Below are positions 7,164 to 14,314 of a stretch of DNA of 20,676 nt, piece by piece. Both the position numbers and the translations under genes were made by a program. Position 1 is the stretch's first letter; each line of letters begins with the position of its first letter. Under the pieces are notes generated by a model. That model searched no databases and was not told the origin of the DNA. It saw only the letters and a list, made by a program, of their open reading frames with translations. This DNA comes from Bacteroidaceae bacterium (GTDB lineage Bacteria > Bacteroidota > Bacteroidia > Bacteroidales > Bacteroidaceae), in NCBI GenBank assembly GCA_016292545.1, contig JAEDIG010000034.1, forward strand, positions 1-20,676, given 5' to 3'.

Positions 7164-7717
7164 TTAGAACAAATCCTTTGCACGCACGCCGTCGTCCCAG
7201 TGATGGTCCTTTGGGAAAGGTTCTCCACTCCAGGCCTTCACCTGCGTCCATGGCTGGGGGGCATCCGTCCAGAAGGGATGGGTGGCAGGCAGGCCAAGGG
7301 GGAGGAAGGCAAGGGAGGTCATGTAGAGGCTGCCGTTGTTGGTGTACCAGTCGGAGATGTTGGGCTGGCGGCCGCAGAAACCACATGCTCCTGCATCTCG
7401 CCGTAGTTGTACTTCCACTTGCTGCGGTCGTTGCTGGTGGCGCCACACCACCTGTTGTGCTCCGCCCAGGCCATAGAATAGTCGAGATACTGCTTGTTGC
7501 CCGTCAGCCTGTAGGCCTCCATGTTGCCCGTATGATAGGCCGCCACGTGCCAGAAGGGCGTTGCCTCGGGTTTGTTGCGGCTCTGCCAGCTGCTGTTCAC
7601 TCTGTCGATGATCGCGCGCACCTTTTCCGCCTCGCTTTTTGCTGCAGCAAAGGAAAGACAGGCAAATGTCCAAAACACGAAGGACATCACGGCGTTTTTT
7701 CCCATTTGGTTTGTCAT
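7164..7717 (-). pseudogene. Chimeric relic: N-terminus of a GH88/GH105-like hydrolase joined to the C-terminus of a DUF2264-like protein
   Basis: The minus-strand frame from 7717 encodes a signal peptide (NAVMSFVFWTFACLSFAAA) and then IIDRVNSSWQ, FWHVAAYHTGNMEAYRLTGN and WAEHNRWCGA. This is the recognisable start of an unsaturated-glycuronyl hydrolase of the GH88/GH105 type. The match is lost after about 110 residues, near 7376-7403. From there a different frame reads GFCGRQPNISDWYTNNGSLY, FLPLGLPATHPFWTDAPQPW and FPKDHHWDDG to a stop at 7164-7166. This resembles the end of DUF2264 proteins, which often lie in the same polysaccharide loci. An internal deletion joining two neighbouring genes explains both parts. 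A promoter is still visible at 7757-7788. Family names are from memory of these motifs. Confidence 0.75.
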
Positions 7718-7756
7718 TTTTACTGTTGTTTCTTTTAAGGTTACTACTTTCGGGTG

Positions 7757-7788
7757 TAAAATTACAGAGAATTATTGGATTACGCAAA
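7757..7788 (-). promoter_or_regulatory. Remnant promoter of the hydrolase relic
   Basis: On the minus strand TTTG (7785-7788) is followed after exactly 20 bp by TAATTTTA (7757-7764), one base off the TAnnTTTG consensus. It lies 40 bp upstream of the relic ATG at 7717. It shows that the gene was once transcribed and may still be. Confidence 0.55.
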
Positions 7789-7847
7789 TCATCCATCCAC
7801 TACTTGGTCCACGGATCATCCTTCATCCCGCCGCTGTTTCATGTCGC

Positions 7848-7935
7848 GTGCTCCGAACGGAAGACGCATGTGCTCCGAACGGAAGACGCGCGTGCTCCGA
7901 ACGGAAGACACGTGTACTCCGAACGGAGCACGATA
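7848..7935. repeat. Tandem array of four 22-bp units
   Basis: Four contiguous units begin at 7848, 7870, 7892 and 7914. The core is GTGCTCCGAACGGAAGAC, with small differences among copies. Each unit contains the dyad TCCG-AA-CGGA. In the last unit GTACTCCG and CGGAGCAC extend it to an 8-bp hairpin with one mismatch. The array ends about 30 bp before the HU-gene promoter, in an iteron-like position. There are no spacers between units, so it is not a CRISPR array. Confidence 0.9.
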
Positions 7936-7965
7936 AGTTAAATGTACTTAAATAAGCAACCATCC

Positions 7966-7997
7966 CTTGTATATAAGACAATCATGTCGTACTTTTG
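7966..7997 (+). promoter_or_regulatory. Bacteroidetes-type promoter of the HU/transposase operon
   Basis: CTTG (7966-7969), a 20-bp spacer and TACTTTTG (7990-7997) match the TTG/TAnnTTTG promoter. The transcript would start near 8004, leaving a very short leader of about 17 nt before the ATG at 8021. The 22-bp array lies immediately upstream and is well placed to influence this promoter. Confidence 0.75.
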
Positions 7998-8020
7998 CAT
8001 AACAAATACAAGCATATACA

Positions 8021-8632
8021 ATGAAAATTGACTACACCATCCAGGAAATCACCAATTCGCAGGGAAGCGGAAAGGGCAGGCCGCATGTGCGCATAGTAAA
8101 CAACGGGATAATGAGCAGCAAGGAGCTGAAGCAGCACATCCAGGAAACCACCACTCTGACAGACGGGGACGTGGAGGCTACACTCCTGAGCATACGCAGC
8201 CTGATGATTCAAGAGCTCAGCATGGGAAACCGCTTCTACATTCCGCAAATAGGCTACTTCACACTATCGGCGGGCACAGACCTTCCCGAAGGTACGCCCA
8301 TCGACAAGGTGAAGGGCCACCACATACACGTGCGGAACATCAAGTTCAAGCCCGAGGCCTCGCTGCTGGAAAAGATCCAGAAGCGTGTGACATTCTCGCG
8401 TTCACAACATGCGCACAGGTCGAAAGTATACACCGAGGAGGAGATGGAAGAGAAGGTGAGGGAATACATGCTCCAGAACCCGGACATCAACCGTGCCACA
8501 ATGGAAATCCATTTCGGACTGACCCAGACGACTGCCCGAAAATGGCTGAACACCCTCACGGAGAAGGGAGTGCTGAGGAAAATGGGCAACTACAACTCGC
8601 CCTATTATGTGCTGGCCCAGAAAGAGGCATGA
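8021..8632 (+). CDS. HU-like DNA-binding protein with C-terminal winged helix
   Basis: This 203-residue protein has two parts. Residues 1-125 resemble the Bacteroidetes HU-like (HU-HIG) fold: MKIDYTIQEI, then KELKQHIQETTTLTDGDVEA, NRFYIPQIGYFTLSA and HVRNIKFKPE. Residues about 135-203 form a winged helix-turn-helix (EEKVREYMLQNPDINRATME, then HFGLTQTTARKWLNTLTEKG and YYVLAQ). The protein is likely a sequence-preferring architectural DNA binder. Its stop codon overlaps the start of the transposase gene (ATGA at 8629-8632), so the two are translationally coupled and probably act together, for example as an accessory factor or as a repressor of the shared promoter. The role is inferred from context. 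Confidence 0.85.
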   Translation: MKIDYTIQEITNSQGSGKGRPHVRIVNNGIMSSKELKQHIQETTTLTDGDVEATLLSIRSLMIQELSMGNRFYIPQIGYFTLSAGTDLPEGTPIDKVKGHHIHVRNIKFKPEASLLEKIQKRVTFSRSQHAHRSKVYTEEEMEEKVREYMLQNPDINRATMEIHFGLTQTTARKWLNTLTEKGVLRKMGNYNSPYYVLAQKEA

Positions 8633-9591
8633 GGATGCACGAGACGAAACACTCCATGAAACGCAGGAGCCCCTGGCATGACTACTACAGGAAAGGCACT
8701 TACATGCTGACACTTGTAGTGGATGGCCGTGTGCCTTTGCTTGGCGAACTGAAGGGACATTCAGAAGCTGCTTCCAACGCTCCCGATACCCCCCGGGTTG
8801 AATGTTCCGAACTTGGGTTGGCCATCCTCAATGAAGAAACGAGGAAGATTCATCAGTTCTACCCCATGGTGGACGTGTGGAAGGTGAGCATTATGCCCGA
8901 CCATATCCACATGATAGTAAGGGTAGGCAAGGACATGCCAAAAGACAAGCATCTAGGCAATGTAATAGCCGGATTCAAATCGGGATGCAACAACGCCTAC
9001 TGGAGAATATGCAACATGAGCGGTTCTGCCCAAAAGGGGCTTTTTGAGAAAGGCTACAACGACAAGATCCTGATGGACGAAGGGCAGCTCGACAACTGGA
9101 AGGCCTACCTGGATGACAATCCTCGCCGTTTGCTCATCAAACGACAGAATCCGGAATTATTTACTGTGCTTCACAACATGGAAATTTCTGAAAGGAGATG
9201 TCAGATAGTGGGGAACCAGTTTCTCCTCAACATTCCCGACAAGATGGCGGTGATTGTGCACCGTAGGTATACAGAGGAAGAGAATGCCCGCCTGCGCGAG
9301 GAATGGCTGGCATGCGGAGAACGAGGGGGTGTGCTTGTGAGCGCAGCCATTGCACCTAAGGAGAAGGTTGTGTTACGCGAGGCCATGAATCGTGGCTATC
9401 GCATCATTTTCTTGAGAGAAAACGGGTTCCCGAAAATGTACAAGCCTTCGGGCGAGAGTTTTGAGGCATGTGCAAAAGGACTGCTTTTGCAAATTTGTCC
9501 ATGGGGTTATCACATGGAGAAGAGAGCCATTACGAGGGCGCAATGCCTGGAACTGAACGAAATGGCAGAAAGGATAGCTGGGAATGGATAG
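8629..9591 (+). CDS. HUH (Y1, RAYT-like) transposase with C-terminal DprA/LOG-like domain
   Basis: This 320-residue protein has an N-terminal Y1 transposase domain. It opens with RRSPWHDYYRKGTYMLTLVV and carries the HUH motif in MPDHIHMIV (His92, His94). The likely nucleophile is Tyr143 in EKGYNDKIL, followed by NWKAYLDDNPRR. This layout fits REP-associated tyrosine transposases more than classical IS200. Unusually, about 120 more residues follow (from about 200): MAVIVHRRYTEEENARL, GGVLVSAAIAPKEKVVL, YRIIFLRENGF and ITRAQCLELNEMA. Their strand-helix pattern resembles the Rossmann fold of DprA/LOG proteins; this is my inference. The ATG at 8629 overlaps the HU-gene stop; starts at 8635 or 8656 are possible. 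No insertion-sequence ends are evident, as expected for a domesticated RAYT. Confidence 0.85.
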   Translation: MRMHETKHSMKRRSPWHDYYRKGTYMLTLVVDGRVPLLGELKGHSEAASNAPDTPRVECSELGLAILNEETRKIHQFYPMVDVWKVSIMPDHIHMIVRVGKDMPKDKHLGNVIAGFKSGCNNAYWRICNMSGSAQKGLFEKGYNDKILMDEGQLDNWKAYLDDNPRRLLIKRQNPELFTVLHNMEISERRCQIVGNQFLLNIPDKMAVIVHRRYTEEENARLREEWLACGERGGVLVSAAIAPKEKVVLREAMNRGYRIIFLRENGFPKMYKPSGESFEACAKGLLLQICPWGYHMEKRAITRAQCLELNEMAERIAGNG

Positions 9592-9605
9592 GGGGAGATG
9601 GGGAG

Positions 9606-9628
9606 TTCAAGCGACGAAATCGCTTGAA
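9606..9628. repeat. Perfect hairpin after the transposase gene
   Basis: TTCAAGCGA and TCGCTTGAA form a perfect 9-bp stem with the loop CGAAA, 15 bp after the transposase stop codon. The 3' arm merges into the first unit of the 30-bp array. A terminator role is unlikely because no T-tract follows. A REP-like structure recognised by the transposase is an alternative. Confidence 0.75.
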
Positions 9629-9750
9629 ACCGTGGCTGAAGGGAGGAAGGCGCTGGAGACCGTGGCTGAAGGGGGGAAGGCGCTGGAAACCGTGGCTGAG
9701 GGGGGGAAGGCGCTGGAAACCGTGGCGAAAGGGGGAAGGCGCTGGATAAC
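9621..9750. repeat. Tandem array of four 30-bp units plus a partial
   Basis: Units start at 9621, 9651, 9681 and 9711. Each begins CGCTGGAAACCGTGGCTGAA (first copy CGCTTG) and continues with a G-rich GGGGGGAAGG segment. The fourth is 29 bp, and a partial unit starts at 9740. The array fills the gap between the transposase and hrpB. In the +2 frame (9584-9787) the unit would encode the decapeptide LETVAEGGKA; that 67-codon frame overlaps both the transposase stop and the hrpB start. I regard it as a by-product of the 30-bp period rather than a demonstrated gene. Confidence 0.9.
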
Positions 9751-9774
9751 GGGAAATGAAATTGGATATACGGA

Positions 9775-12240
9775 ATGCATGAAATGAAACTGTCTACATT
9801 CAAACAAATGCTGCCTGCAGGAGGAATTACGCAACAGGTGAACGCATCGCTCCGCAAGGTGCCGCGTCTGGTGGTGACCGCACCTCCAGGAGCAGGCAAG
9901 TCCACACTGCTGCCCCTGACCATTCTGGAGGAACTGGAGGAGGGGAAGATTCTGATGCTGGAACCACGACGGCTGGCAGCCAAACAGATCTCTGAGCGAA
10001 TGGCCCAGATGCTGGGTGAGAAGGTGGGGCAGACGGTGGGCTACCGCATACGGTTTGACAACAGGGTATCGGACTCCACCCGTATCGAGGTGATTACCGA
10101 GGGCATACTCAGCCGTATGCTCATTGATGACCCCGTGCTGGAAGGCGTGTCGGTGGTTATCTTCGACGAGTTCCATGAGCGTAGTCTCTTTTCTGACCTG
10201 GCGCTGGCCCTCACACGGGAAGCATGCCAGGTGGTACGCCCCGACCTGCGCATCCTTATCATGTCGGCCACCATCGACACCACGGCCATCAGCCAGGCCC
10301 TGGACGCCCCCGTGATAGAAAGCGAAGGCAAGATGTATGACGTGGAGACCATCCATCTGGAAGACACTGACCCACGTCGCCTTGCCGCCGACATGGCTAC
10401 TGCCATAAGGACGGCCCACAGGAAACACACTGGCGACATCCTGGCCTTCCTGCCCGGGCAGGCAGAAATCATGAAATGCAGCGAGCTGCTGGGCGACTCG
10501 CTCGGACAAACAGACATATACCCACTGTACGGGATGCTCACGCCCGAGGCACAACGACGAGCCCTGATGCCATCGGCAACGGGACAAAGGAAAGTGGTGC
10601 TGGCCACGCCCATAGCCGAGACTTCACTCACTATCGAGGGTGTGCGTATTGTGGTGGATTCCGGGCTATGCCGCACCATGGTGTTCGACCCTTCGAACGG
10701 TCTCAGCCATCTGGAAACCGTGCGAATCTCGCTCGATATGGCCCGCCAGCGTACAGGGCGTGCAGGCCGAACGGGCGAAGGCGTGTGCTACCGGCTGTGG
10801 ACAAAGGCCACAGAACTGAGAATGGCCGAATGCCGACAACCGGAGATTATGGAAGCCGACCTGGCTCCTACCCTGCTGGACGTGGCCGCATGGGGAGAGG
10901 CTGACATGCAGAAGCTACCCTGGCTCACACCGCCCCCGCAGGGGCACGTGGCCCAAGCCCGGCAACTGCTGCAACTGCTGAAGGCTGTGGACAAGGACGG
11001 AAGGATTACCGCCCATGGACGCAAACTGGCCACCCTGCCCTGCCATCCGCGCATTGCACAAATGCTGGCCGGCGAAGACGGAGAAGCACAAAAGGCACTG
11101 GCTGCCGACATTGCCGCCCTGCTGGAAGAAAAGGACATGGTGAACGATGTGCATGACGCAGACATAAACACCCGCATAGCCTTGCTACGCGAACAGCGGA
11201 GGAGAAATGCGGGCGGCAAATGGAGCCGGGTTCTCCACATTGCCGAACAATACAGGCGGATGGTGAAGGCCGGCGTACACAACGAAATCCCCGACCCATA
11301 CGACACTGGAGCACTCATTGCCGCGGCCTATCCTGAGCGCATAGCCATGGCCGCCACGGCCTCACGCACCCCAAAAGGCGAAGCAGGCGACGGCCGATAC
11401 AAACTGGCCAGCGGCGATTTCGTGATGCTGGACAGAGACGATGACCTGTGGGACTGCCAATTGCTGGCTGTGGCAGCGCTGGGTTCACGCATATTCCTGG
11501 CCGCACCTTTGAAAAGAGAAGCACTATCCGCCCTTTCGCAATGGCGCGACAACATCTGCTGGGACAGCCGGCAGGCAAGAGTGGTGGCACAGCGGGAACT
11601 GCGCGTAGGAGCACTCATCCTGGACACGCGCCCCATTGAGGGGAACATACAGGGGCAGACAACAGAGGCGGTATGCGAAGCCGCAAAGAAGGAGGGTGCA
11701 AGCATGTTTGATTTCAATTCGAACGTGACTAGAATGCAGTTGCGACTGGCCACAGTGGCCGCATGGCATCCTGAGCTGCAGTTGCCCGACGTGACCAGCG
11801 ACACACTCATGAAGCGATCCGCCGACTGGCTTCCGTTCTACATCGGAAAGGCCACCACAGCCACCGAGCTGAAGAAGATAGACCTGTGCGCAGCTATATG
11901 GGGCCTGCTCTCCTATGAACAGCAACAGGCCGTAGAGCGCATAGCCCCCACCCACATCAAAGTGCCTTCGGGAAGAAGCATCCGCATAGACTATCGCCAA
12001 GGAGCCGAGGCTCCCGTGCTGAGTGTGAAGCTACAGGAATGTTTCGGCCTGACGGACACGCTACGGGTGGACGAAGGGAAACGCCCTGTACTAATGGAAC
12101 TGCTATCGCCGGGGTTCAAACCCGTGCAGCTGACCCAGGACCTGAGCAACTTTTGGCAAAACACCTATTTTGAGGTGAGAAAAGAACTGCGCAGGCGCTA
12201 CCCCAAACACCGCTGGCCCGACAATCCGCTGGAGCCATAA
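9775..12240 (+). CDS. hrpB: ATP-dependent helicase HrpB (DEAH-type, superfamily 2)
   Basis: This 821-residue protein has close to the usual length of bacterial HrpB (about 810-830). Motif I is PPGAGKST (37-44), motif II is DEFH (131-134) in VVIFDEFHERS, motif III is SAT (164-166) and motif VI is QRTGRAGRTG (from 325). The C-terminal region carries the HrpB-specific domain, ending in FWQNTYFEVRKELRRRYPKH. HrpB is a putative RNA-dependent ATPase; its cellular substrate is poorly defined. The ATG at 9775 is used here, and the ATG at 9784 is an alternative with little effect on the product. No consensus promoter is visible in the array upstream, so read-through from the HU/transposase operon is possible. 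Confidence 0.95.
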   Translation: MHEMKLSTFKQMLPAGGITQQVNASLRKVPRLVVTAPPGAGKSTLLPLTILEELEEGKILMLEPRRLAAKQISERMAQMLGEKVGQTVGYRIRFDNRVSDSTRIEVITEGILSRMLIDDPVLEGVSVVIFDEFHERSLFSDLALALTREACQVVRPDLRILIMSATIDTTAISQALDAPVIESEGKMYDVETIHLEDTDPRRLAADMATAIRTAHRKHTGDILAFLPGQAEIMKCSELLGDSLGQTDIYPLYGMLTPEAQRRALMPSATGQRKVVLATPIAETSLTIEGVRIVVDSGLCRTMVFDPSNGLSHLETVRISLDMARQRTGRAGRTGEGVCYRLWTKATELRMAECRQPEIMEADLAPTLLDVAAWGEADMQKLPWLTPPPQGHVAQARQLLQLLKAVDKDGRITAHGRKLATLPCHPRIAQMLAGEDGEAQKALAADIAALLEEKDMVNDVHDADINTRIALLREQRRRNAGGKWSRVLHIAEQYRRMVKAGVHNEIPDPYDTGALIAAAYPERIAMAATASRTPKGEAGDGRYKLASGDFVMLDRDDDLWDCQLLAVAALGSRIFLAAPLKREALSALSQWRDNICWDSRQARVVAQRELRVGALILDTRPIEGNIQGQTTEAVCEAAKKEGASMFDFNSNVTRMQLRLATVAAWHPELQLPDVTSDTLMKRSADWLPFYIGKATTATELKKIDLCAAIWGLLSYEQQQAVERIAPTHIKVPSGRSIRIDYRQGAEAPVLSVKLQECFGLTDTLRVDEGKRPVLMELLSPGFKPVQLTQDLSNFWQNTYFEVRKELRRRYPKHRWPDNPLEP

Positions 12241-12290
12241 CCCAAAAAGACATCATCCGAAACAAACAACCGACACATAACCCAAAGAAA

Positions 12291-13628
12291 GTGAAAAATC
12301 AAGGTATTACAAGGGATTACAGTTGCGAATACTTCAATCCCGAAATCGAGACAATGAGCCGCGGGCAGATAGAAGCCCTGCAGCTGGAACGACTGCAAAA
12401 AACTGTAAGGCATTGCATGAACGCGGAGTTTTACCGGAAAAGATTCGAGGAAATAGGGCTGAAGCCTGAGGACATCCAAAGTCTTGACGACCTCCGCAAG
12501 ATACCCTTCACCACAAAGCAAGACCTGCGCGACACCTATCCCTTTGGCATCGCCTGCATGCCACTGGAACGATGTACGCGCCTGCATTCGTCATCGGGCA
12601 CTACGGGCAATCCCACCGTGATCCTGCACACAGACACCGACATCGACGAATGGGCCAACCAGGTGGCACGCAACCTGTGGATGGTGGGGCTGAGGCCCAC
12701 CGACGTGTTCCAGAACAGCAGCGGATATGGCATGTTCACCGGCGGTCTGGGGTTCCAGAACGGCGCAGAGAAGATGGGCATGCTCACCGTTCCGGCAGCT
12801 GCGGGGAACTCACTCCGCCAAATCAAGTTCATCAAGGACTTCGGCACTACGGCCATCCATGCCGTACCCTCCTACCTGACCCGTCTGAAGGAAGTGATGG
12901 ACAAGGAGGGCATCGACCCCCGCAAGGACACCAAACTGCGCGTCTTTGCCATCGGTGCCGAACCCCACAGCGAAGAACAGCGCAAACGCATTGAGGAGAT
13001 GTTTGGCGTGAAGGCCTACAACTCGTTCGGCATGTCGGAGATGTGCGGTCCCGGTGTGGGTTTCGAATGCAAGGAGCAGAATGGCCTGCATTTCTGGGAA
13101 GACTACTACATCGTGGAGATTGTAGACCCCGACACATTGGAACCTGTGCCCGACGGCGAGATAGGCGAACTGGTGCTGACCAGCATTCGCCGGGAAGCCA
13201 TGCCGCTGCTGCGCTACCGCACCCGCGACCTGACCCGTGTGCTGGGACGTACCTGTCCCTGCGGACGGAACCACGTGCGCATAGACCGCATGAAGGGACG
13301 TTCGGACGACATGATGGTGCTGAAGGGCGTGAACATCTTCCCCATTCAGATTGAAAAGATTCTGATGCAGTTCCCCGAGCTGGCCAGCAACTACCTGATA
13401 ACCCTGACGACCGACGAGGACAACGACAACATGACTGTGGAGGTGGAGCTGGAAGAGCTCTTCACCGACGATTACCAGCGTCTGGTGGCCCTGTCGAAAA
13501 ACATCCAGCGGGCACTCAAGGACGAAATCCTACTCACACCCCACGTAAAGCTCGTACCGAAGGGCAGCCTGCCCGTGTCAGAGGGCAAAGCGGTGCGCGT
13601 GGTGGACAAGAGGAAGGTTTATCAGTAA
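12291..13628 (+). CDS. paaK: Phenylacetate-CoA ligase family protein, copy 1
   Basis: This 445-residue adenylate-forming enzyme would activate an arylacetate (phenylacetate, indoleacetate or a relative) to its CoA thioester using ATP. Family features are the N-terminal FNPEIETMSRGQIEALQLER, the ATP-binding loop SSSGTTGNP (from 100), FGMSEMCGPGVGFEC, LRYRTRDLTRV, and the C-terminal lid beginning GRSDDMMVLKGVNIFP. It also has CPCG, a Cys-containing turn common in this family. The start is GTG at 12291; no in-frame ATG exists nearby that keeps the N-terminal NPEIE segment. It lies 50 bp after hrpB and heads the aromatic-acid cluster. It is clearly paralogous to the ligase at 17875 but not nearly identical, so different substrate preferences are likely. 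Confidence 0.93.
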   Translation: MKNQGITRDYSCEYFNPEIETMSRGQIEALQLERLQKTVRHCMNAEFYRKRFEEIGLKPEDIQSLDDLRKIPFTTKQDLRDTYPFGIACMPLERCTRLHSSSGTTGNPTVILHTDTDIDEWANQVARNLWMVGLRPTDVFQNSSGYGMFTGGLGFQNGAEKMGMLTVPAAAGNSLRQIKFIKDFGTTAIHAVPSYLTRLKEVMDKEGIDPRKDTKLRVFAIGAEPHSEEQRKRIEEMFGVKAYNSFGMSEMCGPGVGFECKEQNGLHFWEDYYIVEIVDPDTLEPVPDGEIGELVLTSIRREAMPLLRYRTRDLTRVLGRTCPCGRNHVRIDRMKGRSDDMMVLKGVNIFPIQIEKILMQFPELASNYLITLTTDEDNDNMTVEVELEELFTDDYQRLVALSKNIQRALKDEILLTPHVKLVPKGSLPVSEGKAVRVVDKRKVYQ

Positions 13629-13636
13629 AGCAAAAC

Positions 13637-13787
13637 TTTACTGAACGGTGGCTATATGCGGAACCTTACTGAACGGTGGCTATATGCGGAGCTTTACTGA
13701 ACGGGGGCTATATGCGGAACCTTACTGAACGGGGGCTATATGCGGGACCTTACTGAACGGGGGCTATATGCGGAACTTTACTGAACA
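13637..13787. repeat. Tandem array of five 28-bp units plus a partial
   Basis: Units start at 13637, 13665, 13693, 13721 and 13749, with a partial copy at 13777-13787. The core is TGAACGGKGGCTATATGC. The first two copies have GGTGG and the next three GGGGG, so the array grew by local duplication. Each unit contains an ATG, and because 28 is not a multiple of three these ATGs cycle through the frames. The last one (13768) is in frame with the ACT gene. The array occupies almost the whole gap between the first ligase and the ACT gene. Confidence 0.92.
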
Positions 13788-13806
13788 ATCAAGAACTAGA
13801 ACAGAT

Positions 13807-14226
13807 ATGACAATCAAACAACTATCCATATTCATCGAGAACAAGGGCGGTACACTCATCAACGTACTCGACATCCTGAGCAAAGGAGGCATCCAAATCA
13901 TCGCTTCCACAGTAGCCGACACACAAGACTACGGCATCTACCGTGTCCTGTGCGACCGGCCCACACAGGCCTTCCTAATGCTTCGCGAAGCCGGCATAAA
14001 CGTGCAGCTTTCCGATGTCATTGCCTTGAGCATCGACGACGAGCCGGGACGCGCGGCCCAGGCCATCAGCACACTATCCAAGGAAGGCGTGAGCATACTC
14101 TACATGTACTCCTTCCTGTGGCAAGGAAAAGGTGTGCTCATTCTGCGCACCAACCCTGCCGAAAAGGCCCAGGAGGTTATCACCATCCACAAGATGAGTT
14201 TCCTGACTGAGATAGATTTTGCATAA
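13807..14226 (+). CDS. Tandem ACT-domain protein, probable amino-acid sensor
   Basis: This 139-residue protein consists of two ACT-type modules: MTIKQLSIFIENKGGTLINV to AFLMLREAGINVQLSD, and VIALSIDDEPGRAAQAIS to KAQEVITIHKM. ACT domains bind amino acids and usually regulate metabolic enzymes. This stand-alone form lies between an arylacetate-CoA ligase and the Ior genes. I infer that it senses an aromatic amino acid and modulates ligase or Ior activity. The ATG at 13807 was chosen because it begins the first beta strand. An in-frame ATG at 13768 lies inside the 28-bp array and would add 13 unrelated residues. No separate promoter was recognised, so it is probably cotranscribed with the ligase. 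Confidence 0.88.
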   Translation: MTIKQLSIFIENKGGTLINVLDILSKGGIQIIASTVADTQDYGIYRVLCDRPTQAFLMLREAGINVQLSDVIALSIDDEPGRAAQAISTLSKEGVSILYMYSFLWQGKGVLILRTNPAEKAQEVITIHKMSFLTEIDFA

Positions 14227-14250
14227 GCAATGAGAAAAAATGGAAAATCC

Positions 14251-14281
14251 TTGGAGTTTCGGCCACTTATTCGTAACTTTG
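14251..14281 (+). promoter_or_regulatory. Bacteroidetes-type promoter of iorAB
   Basis: TTG (14251-14253), a 20-bp spacer and TAACTTTG (14274-14281) match the consensus. The start site would be near 14288, about 27 nt before the iorA ATG. This element shows that the 25 extra codons of the longer reading frame from 14240 are promoter DNA and not coding. Confidence 0.78.
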
Positions 14282-14314
14282 CCACACTCACAAAAAGAAA
14301 CAGACAAACAAAAC

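Larger units (their letters stand above)
7718..8020. other. Divergent intergenic region with two promoters and a tandem array
   Basis: This gap of about 300 bp lies between the hydrolase relic (minus strand) and the HU-like gene (plus strand). It contains the relic promoter (7757-7788), a 22-bp tandem array (7848-7935) and the HU-gene promoter (7966-7997). Reading frames through the array are repeat artefacts. Confidence 0.8.

Noticed and set aside
7848..7935. CRISPR-like array
   Set aside because: The 22-bp units are contiguous with no spacers and there are no cas genes, so this is a tandem repeat. The same reasoning applies to the arrays at 9621 and 13637.
8542..8628. Longer transposase N-terminus overlapping the HU gene
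   Set aside because: The extra 29 codons run out of frame through the coding sequence of the HU winged helix; the ATGA overlap at 8629 is a better start.
9607..10587. Long minus-strand frame of 326 codons over the hrpB start
   Set aside because: It is a shadow of the hrpB coding sequence extended through the 30-bp array; HrpB on the plus strand has all helicase motifs.
13768..13806. Longer ACT-protein N-terminus
   Set aside because: It begins inside the tandem array and adds residues unlike an ACT domain. Kept only as part of the array hypothesis.
14240..14314. Longer iorA N-terminus
   Set aside because: The 25 extra codons coincide with a consensus promoter and do not resemble the family N-terminus.
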